Part shown: positions 33,797-42,463 of the stretch, piece by piece
Layout: each line of letters opens with the position of its first letter
How positions within the stretch are numbered: position 1 is the first letter of the stretch
Origin: Acidobacteriota bacterium
Lineage (GTDB): Bacteria; Acidobacteriota; Holophagae; Holophagales; Holophagaceae
Assembly (NCBI GenBank): GCA_016195985.1
Contig: JACPYP010000016.1
Span: 124,001 to 188,000, forward strand
Direction: 5' to 3'
Length of the DNA stretch: 64,000 nt
Made by a program: the position numbers and the translations under genes
Notes under the pieces: generated by a model
Seen by the model: the letters and a program-made list of their open reading frames with translations, nothing else
What the model was told of the DNA's origin: nothing
The model's database searches: none

Positions 33797-34963
33797 ATGC
33801 CGATTCCGACCCTCACTCAATCCATCGTGATCACGCTCATCCAGTGCCTGCTGGTGGTGATCTTCGTCTTCGTCGTCGTGCCCCTCACCGTGTTCGCCGA
33901 GCGCAAGGTGCTGGGCTACCTCCAGCAGCGCCTGGGCTCGACCCGCGTGGCCAGCGGCCATGTGGGCATCACCGGCTGGATGAACCGCGGCATGTGGAAG
34001 TGGGGACGCGTTCCCGTGCTTTCCTACTGGCGCGGCATCCCCGGCCTCGTGGCCGATGTGCTCAAGCTCATCCTCAAGGAGGACATCCTCCCTGCCAAGG
34101 CTGACAAGTTCGTGTTCTTCATCGCCCCGGCCCTCAGCATGGTGGCCGCGGTGGTGGTGTTCGCCGCCGTCTCCTTCGTGCCTGGCGTCTTCTTCACCTT
34201 CCCCAAGTGGTTCCCCTACCTGGGCGGCCTGCCGGTCTCCGGCGGCATCGCCGACATCAACGTGGGCCTGCTCTGGATTTTGGGCGTGGCCAGTGTGGGC
34301 GTCTACGGCATCGTGCTGGCCGGTTGGGCCTCCAACTCTAAGTATCCCCTGCTGGGCGGCCTGCGCAGCGCGGCCCAAATGGTCAGCTACGAAGTGCCCC
34401 TGGCCCTGAGCCTGCTGGCCCCGGTGGTGCTCTCCGCCAGCCTCAACTTCGGCGAGATGTCCGCACGCATGGCCACGGGCATGCCCGCCTTGGCGCTGAT
34501 TCCGCAGATCCTGGGCTTCCTGCTCTACCTCACCTGCGGCTTCGCCGAAACCAACCGCCTCCCCTTCGACATGCCGGAAGCGGAGAATGAACTGGTGGCG
34601 GGCTTCCACACCGAGTATTCGGGCATGAAGTTCGGTTTCTTCTACCTGGCCGAGTACATCAACATGACCGTGGTGGCGGCGCTGGCCTCGGGCTTCTTCC
34701 TGGGCGGGCCCTGGCTGCTGCCCTTCGGCCTGCAGGGCCTGCTGAACCCGCATCTTCCGGCCTTCCTGTCCTGGTTCGGCGAGCCCCACGCCATCTTCTT
34801 CGTCGTGAAGATCATCTTCATCCTCTTTACCTACATCTGGGTGCGTGGAACGATCCCCCGCTACCGCTATGACCAGGTCATGAGCGTGGCGTGGAAGTAT
34901 CTGATCCCCGTGGCCCTGGTCAACCTCTTGCTGGCGGCTGTCGTCCGCTGCTTCGCCGTCTAG
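33797..34963 (+). CDS. nuoH: NADH-quinone oxidoreductase subunit H
   Basis: A 388-residue membrane subunit with eight or more helices that forms the quinone entry channel and the first half-channel. Conserved pieces are VFAERKVLGYLQQRLG, GFAETNRLPFDMPEAENELV and GFHTEYSGMKFGFFYLAEY, the last with the acidic cluster facing the quinone chamber. Length is slightly above the usual 320-350, the excess being in the loop around residues 130-160. Confidence 0.96.
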   Translation: MPIPTLTQSIVITLIQCLLVVIFVFVVVPLTVFAERKVLGYLQQRLGSTRVASGHVGITGWMNRGMWKWGRVPVLSYWRGIPGLVADVLKLILKEDILPAKADKFVFFIAPALSMVAAVVVFAAVSFVPGVFFTFPKWFPYLGGLPVSGGIADINVGLLWILGVASVGVYGIVLAGWASNSKYPLLGGLRSAAQMVSYEVPLALSLLAPVVLSASLNFGEMSARMATGMPALALIPQILGFLLYLTCGFAETNRLPFDMPEAENELVAGFHTEYSGMKFGFFYLAEYINMTVVAALASGFFLGGPWLLPFGLQGLLNPHLPAFLSWFGEPHAIFFVVKIIFILFTYIWVRGTIPRYRYDQVMSVAWKYLIPVALVNLLLAAVVRCFAV

Positions 34964-34972
34964 GGGACTGCC

Positions 34973-35476
34973 ATGAACAAGCTATTGAGGACCCTGATCC
35001 CCTTCGACATTGCCAAGGGCCTGTCCATCACGGGCAAGCACTTCGCCAAGGTGTTCTTCTCGGCCAACCGCCGCAAGGTGCCCTTCCACATCACATCCGA
35101 ATACCCCGAGGTGCCCGCCAAGGTTCAGCCCCGGTACCGCGGACGCCTCACCCTGCTGAAGGATGAGCAGGGCGAGATCAAGTGCGTGTGCTGCCTGGCC
35201 TGCGAGAAGATCTGCCCCACCCAGGTGATCACCATCGAGAAGGGCAAGAAGGAAGGCCGCAAGATGCCCTTCCCCGTGCGCTACGACTTCGAGATGGAGC
35301 GCTGCATCTTCTGCGAGTTCTGCGTGGAGAGTTGCGGTTTCGATTCCATCATCCTGAACCACCAGTTCGAGTTGGCCGCCTACAACCGGGAGGATTTCTC
35401 CATCGGCATGGAAGGCCTGGCCCAGAACATGTACGAGCCCACCCCGGTGGGCAAGTTCAGCGTGGCCGAGGACTGA
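34973..35476 (+). CDS. nuoI: NADH-quinone oxidoreductase subunit I
   Basis: A 167-residue peripheral subunit carrying two 4Fe-4S clusters (N6a and N6b). The ligands are C71, C74, C77, C81 and C111, C114, C117, C121, each set in the standard CxxCxxCxxxC spacing. It passes electrons to NuoB. The first segment (IPFDIAKGLSITGKHF) is the amphipathic helix lying on the membrane. Nine bases separate it from nuoH. Confidence 0.96.
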   Translation: MNKLLRTLIPFDIAKGLSITGKHFAKVFFSANRRKVPFHITSEYPEVPAKVQPRYRGRLTLLKDEQGEIKCVCCLACEKICPTQVITIEKGKKEGRKMPFPVRYDFEMERCIFCEFCVESCGFDSIILNHQFELAAYNREDFSIGMEGLAQNMYEPTPVGKFSVAED

Positions 35477-35508
35477 CCTTCACCCTTCGCGCATTCCCGA
35501 GGACGCCC

Positions 35509-36060
35509 ATGGAACACTTCATCGAAACGATCGGCCGGAACATGTTCGCCATCTTTGGCGTCATGGCCCTGGGCGGCGCGGCCTTCATGGTCGGCTCTCG
35601 GAGCGCCGTGCACAGCGTGCTCGGCTTCCTCTTCGCGATGCTCTGCGTGGCGGGCTGCTTCCTCTCTCTGGAAGCGGAATTTCTCGGCATGGCACAGATC
35701 CTGGTCTACGCCGGCGGCATCGTCGTGCTCTTCCTCTTCGTGGTCATGCTCGTGGAAATGAGCAAGAAGAAGGAGAAGGCGGTCTTCCAGCTCCAGTCGC
35801 GCCATGCCATCGCCGTGGCGCTCCTCGGCGCCGCCGCCTTCCTGGGCGTCTTCCGGAAGGTGCTCTTCGGCGCCGCCTCGCCCGATGCCCTGGTGCTGCG
35901 TCCCGAACTGGCCGCGGGCCTGGATGTGGCGAAGCAGAACGCCCAGGCCGTGAGCCGGGGGCTCTACGCCGACTACCTCCTGCCCTTCGAGATCCTCAGC
36001 GTGATCCTGCTGGTGGCCCTGGTCGGCGCGGTGGTGCTGGCTAAGACGGAGCGTGTGTGA
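35509..36060 (+). CDS. nuoJ: NADH-quinone oxidoreductase subunit J
   Basis: A 183-residue membrane subunit with five hydrophobic segments, including the conserved AEFLGMAQILVYAGGIVVLF helix that takes part in the quinone-coupled conformational change. ATG 35509 follows GAGGA; the frame is open upstream but that portion overlaps nuoI and is not membrane-like. The stop overlaps the nuoK start by one base (TGATG). Confidence 0.94.
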   Translation: MEHFIETIGRNMFAIFGVMALGGAAFMVGSRSAVHSVLGFLFAMLCVAGCFLSLEAEFLGMAQILVYAGGIVVLFLFVVMLVEMSKKKEKAVFQLQSRHAIAVALLGAAAFLGVFRKVLFGAASPDALVLRPELAAGLDVAKQNAQAVSRGLYADYLLPFEILSVILLVALVGAVVLAKTERV

Positions 36061-36362
36061 TGGTGAGCCTGAACGCGGTCCTCCTCATCTCCTTCCTGCT
36101 GTTCACCATCGGCATCATCGGTGTGCTGATCCGCCGGAACGCCCTGGTGATCCTCATGTGCGTGGAGCTCATGCTCAACGCCGCCAACCTGAATTTCATC
36201 GCCTTCGCGCGCCACAGCGGCTCCGTTTCCGGCCAGGCCTTCGCCCTCCTGGTGATGGGCTTCGCCGCGGCGGAAGTGGCCGTGGGCCTCGCCCTGGTGG
36301 TGGCCCTCTACCGCAAGCGGGACACCGTCCAGGTGGACGACATCAACCTGCTGAAGGGATGA
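36060..36362 (+). CDS. nuoK: NADH-quinone oxidoreductase subunit K
   Basis: A 100-residue subunit of three membrane helices, exactly the usual length. The two conserved membrane glutamates lie in VILMCVELMLNAANL and in GFAAAEVAVGLAL, both needed for proton pumping. Translation is coupled to nuoJ through TGATG and to nuoL through ATGA at its stop. Confidence 0.95.
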   Translation: MVSLNAVLLISFLLFTIGIIGVLIRRNALVILMCVELMLNAANLNFIAFARHSGSVSGQAFALLVMGFAAAEVAVGLALVVALYRKRDTVQVDDINLLKG

Positions 36363-38677
36363 CGACGACCATGGACCATTCAATGACCGCCGCCTCCCAG
36401 GCCAGCAGCTACCTCTGGCTCATCCCCTTCCTGCCCCTCTTCGGGTTCCTCATCAACGGCCTCAGCGGCAAGAAGCTGCGCAACACCAAGGTGGTGGACT
36501 TCTTCGCCCTGGGCAGCGTGGGCGTGGCCTTCCTGCTCACCCTCGCGCACTTCGCCCAGCTCGTCAGGCTGCCCGCCGAAGGCCGGTCCATCCATCAGAG
36601 CCTCTGGACTTGGTTCGATGTGGGCGGCGCCCGCGTCCTTGGCGGCCTCAGCACCTACAAGATCCAGTGGGCCTACAAATTCGACGTGCTCAGCGGCTGC
36701 ATGGCCCTGCTCGTCACCGGCGCAGGCTTCCTGATCCATCTGTTCAGCACCGGCTACATGGCCGAAGAGCGCAACGACGGCCGCTACTACCGTTTCATGG
36801 CCTACCTGAACCTCTTCGTGTTCAGCATGCTGAACCTGGTGCTGGGCGCCAACATCATGATGATGTTCCTGGGCTGGGAAGGCGTGGGCCTCTGCTCCTA
36901 CCTGCTCATCGGCTTCTACTTCGACAAGGAATCCGCCGCCATCGCCGGCAAGAAGGCCTTCGTCACCAACCGCATCGGTGACTTCGGCTTCATGCTGGGC
37001 TTCTTCCTGATCTTCCAGATCTTCGGCAGCCTGGATTACGACACGCTCATGGGCTCCGTGCGCGGCATCGTGAACCTGCCGTCCATCACCCTCTACGGCC
37101 TCACCCACACGCCGACCTGGTGGTTCAACCTCATCGGCTGCTGTCTCTTCGTGGGCGCCATGGGCAAGTCCGCGCAGATCCCGTTGTATGTGTGGCTGCC
37201 GGACGCCATGGCGGGCCCGACTCCCGTGTCCGCCCTGATCCACGCCGCGACCATGGTGACCAGCGGCCTCTACATGATCACGCGCCTGAACTTCATCTAC
37301 GTGAGCGCCCCGGTGGCCCTCGCCGTGGTGCTGGCCTTCGGCTCGCTGACGGCCTTCGTGGCGGCCACCATGGGCCTGGCCCAGTACGACATCAAGAAGG
37401 TGCTGGCCTATTCCACCGTGTCCCAGCTGGGCTTCATGTTCATGGGCATGGGCGCCGGTGCCTTCACCGCCGGCATGTTCCACGTGTTCACCCACGCCTT
37501 CTTCAAGGCCAGCCTCTTCCTGGGATCCGGCGCGGTCATCGCCGCCTGCCACCACGAACAGGACATGCGCAACATGGGCGGCCTCCGCAAGGCCATGCCC
37601 ATCACCTTCATGTCCATGGGCCTTGCCACCCTGGCCATCAACGGCATCTTCCCCTTCAGCGGCTTCTTCTCGAAGGATGAGATCCTCTGGAAGGTCTTCG
37701 AGGGCTGGTACCAGCACGGCCACTACACGGGCCCCACGCTCAACCTGGTGGCCTGGATCCTGGGCATGCTGGGCGCCTTCTGCACCGCCTTCTACATGAC
37801 CCGCCTCATCGTCATGACCTTCTACGGCGAGTACCGCGGAGCCGGGCACGACCCCTACCACCTCACGGTACCCTCCGAGGCTCATGGCCACGGGGACGAC
37901 CACGGGCACGATGATCATGGCCACGATGATCATGCCCATGCCCATGCCCATGTGGACCATGGTCATGACGCTCACGCGTCCAGTCACGGTGACCACGGTT
38001 CCCATGGCCATGGCCCCACGGAAGTGGTCTGGAACATGTGGCTGCCGGTGGCGATCTTGGCCGGTCTCGCGGTGGTGGGCGGTTTCCTGAACTACCCCGA
38101 AAGCCTGCACCGAGTCCTGCCCATCGTTCCCGCCGAGCTCTTCAGCAAGTGGATCGAACCGCTGCTCTACCAGGTGGCGCCTGCCCACCACGGCGAGCAT
38201 GTGCCTCCGGCCATCGAGTACGGCCTCATGGCCTGGGCGACCTTCATCTGGGCCCCTGGCGCCATGCTGCTGGCCTGGGTCATCTACAAGAAGGATCCTA
38301 GCTGGAGCCGCGCCAAGGCTTTCGTGACGCGCTTCCCCAACCTCTTCCGCTGGGTGAATGCCAAATACTACGTGGACGAGTTCTACGAAGCCGCGATCAT
38401 CGAACCCATCAAGCGCTTCTCGGCCCAGCTCTGGAGCTTCGACACCTGGGTGGTGGACGGCATCGTGAACGGCGCGGCCCGCTTCACCCTTGTCTGGGCC
38501 GCCTTCATGAATTGGCTGGACGAGCACGTGGTGGACGGCGCGGTGGACCTCGTCGAGTACTTCGCGCAGGAGACCAGCGGTGTGTTCCGCGGCCTGCAGA
38601 CCGGCCGCGTCCAGAACTACGCCTTTGTCATGCTCATTGGTTTCCTCGTCTTCGCCATTTTGAAATTCCTGGCCTAG
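36359..38677 (+). CDS. nuoL: NADH-quinone oxidoreductase subunit L with His-rich insertion
   Basis: A 772-residue antiporter-like proton-pumping subunit, about 130-150 residues longer than most. Core motifs are FLGWEGVGLCSYLLIGF, the lysine/histidine channel segment PLYVWLPDAMAGPTPVSALI and AATMVTSGLYMITR. Between helices near residues 505-555 lies an insertion with 17 histidines (HGHDDHGHDDHAHAHAH and so on), followed by further helices and the long lateral helix with C-terminal anchor. ATG 36359 overlaps the nuoK stop (ATGA); ATG 36371 is an alternative. Confidence 0.95.
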   Translation: MTTTMDHSMTAASQASSYLWLIPFLPLFGFLINGLSGKKLRNTKVVDFFALGSVGVAFLLTLAHFAQLVRLPAEGRSIHQSLWTWFDVGGARVLGGLSTYKIQWAYKFDVLSGCMALLVTGAGFLIHLFSTGYMAEERNDGRYYRFMAYLNLFVFSMLNLVLGANIMMMFLGWEGVGLCSYLLIGFYFDKESAAIAGKKAFVTNRIGDFGFMLGFFLIFQIFGSLDYDTLMGSVRGIVNLPSITLYGLTHTPTWWFNLIGCCLFVGAMGKSAQIPLYVWLPDAMAGPTPVSALIHAATMVTSGLYMITRLNFIYVSAPVALAVVLAFGSLTAFVAATMGLAQYDIKKVLAYSTVSQLGFMFMGMGAGAFTAGMFHVFTHAFFKASLFLGSGAVIAACHHEQDMRNMGGLRKAMPITFMSMGLATLAINGIFPFSGFFSKDEILWKVFEGWYQHGHYTGPTLNLVAWILGMLGAFCTAFYMTRLIVMTFYGEYRGAGHDPYHLTVPSEAHGHGDDHGHDDHGHDDHAHAHAHVDHGHDAHASSHGDHGSHGHGPTEVVWNMWLPVAILAGLAVVGGFLNYPESLHRVLPIVPAELFSKWIEPLLYQVAPAHHGEHVPPAIEYGLMAWATFIWAPGAMLLAWVIYKKDPSWSRAKAFVTRFPNLFRWVNAKYYVDEFYEAAIIEPIKRFSAQLWSFDTWVVDGIVNGAARFTLVWAAFMNWLDEHVVDGAVDLVEYFAQETSGVFRGLQTGRVQNYAFVMLIGFLVFAILKFLA

Positions 38678-38699
38678 CCCCATCCTGGTTGGAGTTCAC

Positions 38700-40382
38700 A
38701 TGTTCACCGCAAACCCGACACTGATGCTGGTGGCGACCTTCCTGCCCGTTCTGGGCGCGCTGGTCCTCCTCCTCGTCCCCAAGGATCAGCGCCGCACCTT
38801 CGAAATCGGCTCTCTGCTGCTGATGATCGCCAGCCTGCTGCTGAGCCTCCCCTTCTGGTTCGGCTACGATCGCTCCAGCGACGCTGTCCAGTGGTTCATG
38901 GCCGTGGACTGGATCCCCGCACTCGGGGTGAAGTTCGCGGTGGGCATGGACGGCATCAGCCTCCTGCTCTGGCTCCTGACCACCTTCATCGGGCCCATCG
39001 CGGTGGCTTGTTCGTTCAAGTCCATCGAGGAGCGCCACAAGGAGTACTACATCTGGCTGCTGGTGCTCCAGACCGCCATGCTCGGCGTGTTCATCACCCA
39101 GGACATGTTCCTCTTCTACCTCTTCTGGGAAGTGATGCTGGTGCCCATGTATTTCCTCATCGGCATCTGGGGCGGCCCGCAGAAACTCTACGCCGCCATC
39201 AAGCTCTTCCTCTACACCCTGGCCGGCTCCGTGCTCATGCTGGTGGCCATCCTCGCCATCTACTTCCTGCAGCACAAGGCCACGGGCAGCTACAACTTCT
39301 CGCTGGCTTCCTTCCAGCAGATGGCGCCGATCATCGCCCAGCAGAGCAAGACCTACCAGCACCTGATGGCCCTGGCCTTCTTCGTCGGCTTCGCCATCAA
39401 GGTGCCGATGTTCCCCTTCCACACCTGGCTGCCTGACGCCCACGTGCAGGCGCCCACGGCCGGTTCCGTGATCCTCGCGGCCATCTTGCTGAAGATGGGC
39501 ACCTATGGCTTCGTCCGCTTCCTGCTGCCCATCCTGCCCACGGCCACGAAAGAACTGATGCCCTGGTTCATCGCCCTGGCCCTCATCGGCATCATCTACG
39601 GCGCGCTGGTGGCCATGATCCAGAAGGACATGAAGAAGCTGGTGGCCTACTCCTCCGTGAGCCACCTGGGCCTCTGCATGCTGGGCCTCTTCGCCCTGAA
39701 CCCCTACGGCATCAAGGGCGGCCTCTTCCAGATGATCAACCACGGCATCAGCACCAGCGGCTTGTTCCTCGCGGTGGGCATCGTCTACGAGCGCCGGCAC
39801 ACCCGCATGATCGCCGACTTCGGCGGCCTTTCGAAGACCATGCCGGTCTACGCCACCATCTTCATGATCATGACCATGAGCAGCATCGGCCTGCCCCTGC
39901 TGAACGGCTTCATCGGTGAGGGCGTCATCCTCATGGGCTCCTTCCAGGCCTTCCCCTGGGCCGCCGTGGTCGCCACCCTGGGCATCATCCTGGGCGCGGC
40001 CTACATGCTCTGGATGTTCCAGCGCGTCATGTTTGGACCCATCACCGCCGTCAACGAGAAGATGGACGACCTGAGCCTGCGCGAGATCCTCTACTTCGCA
40101 CCCCTGGTGGCCGCCGCCTTCTGGATCGGCCTCTATCCCAAGCCCATCATGGACGTCATGGATGCTCCGGTGCGCAAGCTGGTCACCCAGGTGAACCCTG
40201 ACTTCTTCATCGCTGAGTCCCTGGCTGCCAAGCAGGCCGAAGCCGCCAAGCTCGGCATGCAGGGCATGGCCGCGCCGGCTCACCATGAGGCTGCTCCCGC
40301 GGGCCATGAAGCCGCCGCCGAAGGCCACGCCGCCCATGAGGCTCCTGCCCACGAAACCGCAGCCCACGGCGGAGGCCACTGA
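38700..40382 (+). CDS. nuoM: NADH-quinone oxidoreductase subunit M with His/Ala-rich tail
   Basis: A 560-residue antiporter-like subunit with about 14 helices. Recognisable pieces are FYLFWEVMLVPMYFLIGIWG, the channel segment PMFPFHTWLPDAHVQAPTAG and KKLVAYSSVSHLGLCMLG. The last 45 residues are extra: Ala-, His- and Glu-rich (EGHAAHEAPAHETAAHGGGH) with eight histidines, echoing the His-rich insertion of NuoL. It shares a TGATG overlap with nuoN. Confidence 0.95.
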   Translation: MFTANPTLMLVATFLPVLGALVLLLVPKDQRRTFEIGSLLLMIASLLLSLPFWFGYDRSSDAVQWFMAVDWIPALGVKFAVGMDGISLLLWLLTTFIGPIAVACSFKSIEERHKEYYIWLLVLQTAMLGVFITQDMFLFYLFWEVMLVPMYFLIGIWGGPQKLYAAIKLFLYTLAGSVLMLVAILAIYFLQHKATGSYNFSLASFQQMAPIIAQQSKTYQHLMALAFFVGFAIKVPMFPFHTWLPDAHVQAPTAGSVILAAILLKMGTYGFVRFLLPILPTATKELMPWFIALALIGIIYGALVAMIQKDMKKLVAYSSVSHLGLCMLGLFALNPYGIKGGLFQMINHGISTSGLFLAVGIVYERRHTRMIADFGGLSKTMPVYATIFMIMTMSSIGLPLLNGFIGEGVILMGSFQAFPWAAVVATLGIILGAAYMLWMFQRVMFGPITAVNEKMDDLSLREILYFAPLVAAAFWIGLYPKPIMDVMDAPVRKLVTQVNPDFFIAESLAAKQAEAAKLGMQGMAAPAHHEAAPAGHEAAAEGHAAHEAPAHETAAHGGGH

Positions 40383-41845
40383 TGACCGGCTTCGCTCAGG
40401 GGCTTCTGGATGCGCTCCTCCGGGACACGCATCTGATCGTCCCCCAACTCTTCCTCATGGCCGTGGCCACGCTCATGCTTTGGCCGGGCGACCTCTTCTT
40501 CAACCGGAACGAAAAGCACAAGTGGGCCCCCATCACCCTGGTGGTCCTGGCCGTCACCGCGGTGCTCATCACCAAGACCACCGACGGCGAAGGTTTCTCC
40601 CGCATGTTCCGGGTGGACGGCCTCACCCGTGGCTTCCAGATGCTCTGTGTGTTGGCTGCGGCGGGCACCGTGGCCCTCAGCGTGAAGCTGCTGGACGCCC
40701 TCAAGCAGCACACGGTGGAGTACTACGCCCTGATCCTGTTCTCCGTGGCGGGCATGCTGTTCCTATGCGGCGCGTCGGACCTGATCTCGGTCTACTTCAG
40801 CATCGAACTCATGGCCATCAGCATCTACATCCTGGTGGCCTATCTCCGCGACCGCGCCACCAGCGTGGAAGCGGGCATGAAGTACTTCCTGCTGGGTGCC
40901 TTCTCAAGCGGCATCCTGGTCTATGGCATCAGCCTCCTGTACGGGGCTGGCGGCGGCATCACCACGAATCTGGAGGACCTTAACCGCGCCCTGGCCCTGA
41001 CTCCCACCACCAGCAGCCTGCTGGTCTACGCGGGCGTGCTCATGGTGCTGGTGGGCATGGCCTTCAAGGTGGCCGCGGTGCCCTTCCACATGTGGGCCCC
41101 CGATGCCTACGAGGGCGCTCCCACGCCCATCACGGCCTTCATGGCCACAGCCCCCAAGGCTGCGGCTCTGGCCGCCTTCCTGCGAGTCTTCGGCACGGGC
41201 TTCCACGGCGTATCCAGCGATTGGGTGCTGCCTCTGACCTACATCGCCGGCGCCAGCATGATCCTCGGCAACGTGGCTGCTGTGCGACAGGAAAGCATGA
41301 AGCGCCTGCTGGCCTATTCCAGCATCGCTCATGTGGGTTACATGCTGCTGGGCGTGCTTTCGGGCGATCCCAAGGCGGGTGCCCAGGCTGTCTGGCTCTA
41401 CATGCTCATCTACATCGTCATGAACACCGGCGCCTTTGCCGTGGTGATCTACCTGCAGGCCAAGAACGAGGGCGAGCGCATCGAGGATTTCAAGGGCCTG
41501 GGCCGCAAGCATCCGGTGCTGGCCTTCGCCATGATGGTGTTCCTGCTGAGCCTGGCTGGCATCCCGCCCCTGGTGGGCTTCTTTGGCAAGTTCTACCTCT
41601 TCAAGCTGGCCATCGAGCAGGGCTATGTCACTCTCACCGTCATCGCGCTGCTGACCAGCACCGTGAGCGCCTACTACTACCTGGGCGTGGTGAAGGAGAT
41701 GTATTTCAAGGAGCCCGAAGGCGAAGCCGCTCCCCTGGGTGCCGCCCAGCTCTTCATCGTGACCTTGGCCTGCATCCTGGTGCTGGTGGGCACGGCCTTC
41801 GGCCCCTGGCTGCTGAAGTGGGCGGGCGAGATCTTCTGGGTTTGA
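40382..41845 (+). CDS. nuoN: NADH-quinone oxidoreductase subunit N
   Basis: A 487-residue antiporter-like proton-pumping subunit, the last of this nuo operon. It has the conserved ELMAISIYILVAY, the channel segment VPFHMWAPDAYEGAPTPI and KRLLAYSSIAHVGYMLLG. Length and helix number (about 14) are typical. The stop is followed within 55 bases by a strong hairpin and then by a terminator at 42044-42077. Confidence 0.96.
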   Translation: MTGFAQGLLDALLRDTHLIVPQLFLMAVATLMLWPGDLFFNRNEKHKWAPITLVVLAVTAVLITKTTDGEGFSRMFRVDGLTRGFQMLCVLAAAGTVALSVKLLDALKQHTVEYYALILFSVAGMLFLCGASDLISVYFSIELMAISIYILVAYLRDRATSVEAGMKYFLLGAFSSGILVYGISLLYGAGGGITTNLEDLNRALALTPTTSSLLVYAGVLMVLVGMAFKVAAVPFHMWAPDAYEGAPTPITAFMATAPKAAALAAFLRVFGTGFHGVSSDWVLPLTYIAGASMILGNVAAVRQESMKRLLAYSSIAHVGYMLLGVLSGDPKAGAQAVWLYMLIYIVMNTGAFAVVIYLQAKNEGERIEDFKGLGRKHPVLAFAMMVFLLSLAGIPPLVGFFGKFYLFKLAIEQGYVTLTVIALLTSTVSAYYYLGVVKEMYFKEPEGEAAPLGAAQLFIVTLACILVLVGTAFGPWLLKWAGEIFWV

Positions 41846-41850
41846 ATAGA

Positions 41851-42043
41851 TATCGTCCGGGGGTTCCGCGCTGCGCGCACACCCCCGGGACCCCCGAGCA
41901 GAAGCCCGGTAGAGCCGGGCTTCTGCTTGTCACTCCGGGGATTCCACGCTCCGCTTCGCTGCGCGCCTCCGCCTGACGCACGCTCTGCGTGCTCCCGCTC
42001 GCTCGCTAGCTCGCGGAGTCGGAGCCTCCCCCCAGGCCCCCGC
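41851..42043. repeat. Compound REP-like repeat between the nuo and atp operons
   Basis: This gene-free region repeats the words seen at 24735-24810 (GTCCGGGGGTTCCGCGCTGC, ACACCCCCGGGACCCCCG). It then holds a second, degenerate unit starting CACTCCGGGGATTCCACGC and ending in CCCCCAGGCCCCCGCG. Each unit is followed by a GCCCGG/CCGGGC hairpin. No reading frame or RNA gene was recognised. Confidence 0.7.
41898..41926 (+). terminator. Hairpin downstream of nuoN
   Basis: A perfect 12-base stem (GCAGAAGCCCGG at 41898-41909, CCGGGCTTCTGC at 41915-41926) with loop TAGAG follows nuoN. It is followed only by TTGT, so it may be a weak terminator or a 3'-end stabiliser. Confidence 0.65.
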
Positions 42044-42077
42044 GAACAAGCCCGGCGAAGCCGGGCTTGTTCTTTTT
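42044..42077 (+). terminator. Rho-independent terminator before the atp genes
   Basis: A perfect 12-base stem (GAACAAGCCCGG at 42044-42055, CCGGGCTTGTTC at 42061-42072, loop CGAAG) is followed by five T. It would end transcription from the nuo operon. Confidence 0.88.
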
Positions 42078-42145
42078 CCACCGGATGTCCGTGCTGCCTG
42101 ATCGGTCTGCCCCTATAGGCTTGGCATACACTGGAAGGCGCGGAG

Positions 42146-42463
42146 TTGCCCGCGCCTTTGTTTGGGGTGGCTGTGCTCTTCAAGAAGACGGAAGGAGCGG
42201 ATCCGGGGGAGCGGGCCCTGTGGGGCGATCTCATGTCCCTGGGATTCACGTTTCCGCTGTGCATCGTGTTGGGATTCTTCCTGGGCCGTTGGATCGGGGG
42301 CTGGTTCGGCCATGCCAAGGGGGGCCAATGGGTGGGCCTGGTCTGGGGCATCGCCGCGGCGTTCTGGGAGCTCTACAAGGTCAGCCACCGCATGAACCGG
42401 CGGGACGAGGCGGAGCAGAAGCGGCGCGAGGAAGAAGGGCAGGGGCCCCGCGATGGCGATTGA
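42146..42463 (+). CDS. AtpZ/AtpI-like ATP synthase assembly protein
   Basis: A 105-residue protein with two membrane helices (LGFTFPLCIVLGFFLGRWIG and GGQWVGLVWGIAAAFWELYK), as in the AtpZ/AtpI family of small membrane proteins encoded at the start of ATP synthase operons and linked to c-ring assembly or Mg uptake. A TTG start at 42146 is used because GGAAGG lies seven bases upstream; in-frame GTG codons at 42167 and 42173 are alternatives. The C-terminal tail is charged. It overlaps the next gene by eleven bases. Confidence 0.75.
   Translation: MPAPLFGVAVLFKKTEGADPGERALWGDLMSLGFTFPLCIVLGFFLGRWIGGWFGHAKGGQWVGLVWGIAAAFWELYKVSHRMNRRDEAEQKRREEEGQGPRDGD

Noticed and set aside
37885-38020. His-rich insertion of NuoL as a separate small gene
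   Set aside because: The frame runs unbroken through NuoL with membrane helices on both sides, so it is an insertion in the protein.
29119-40379. Very long antisense frames opposite gspE and the nuo genes (29119-30930, 31720-33816, 36380-38683, 38634-40379)
   Set aside because: The opposite strand encodes unmistakable conserved proteins; the antisense products are His/Gly/Val-rich with no family resemblance.
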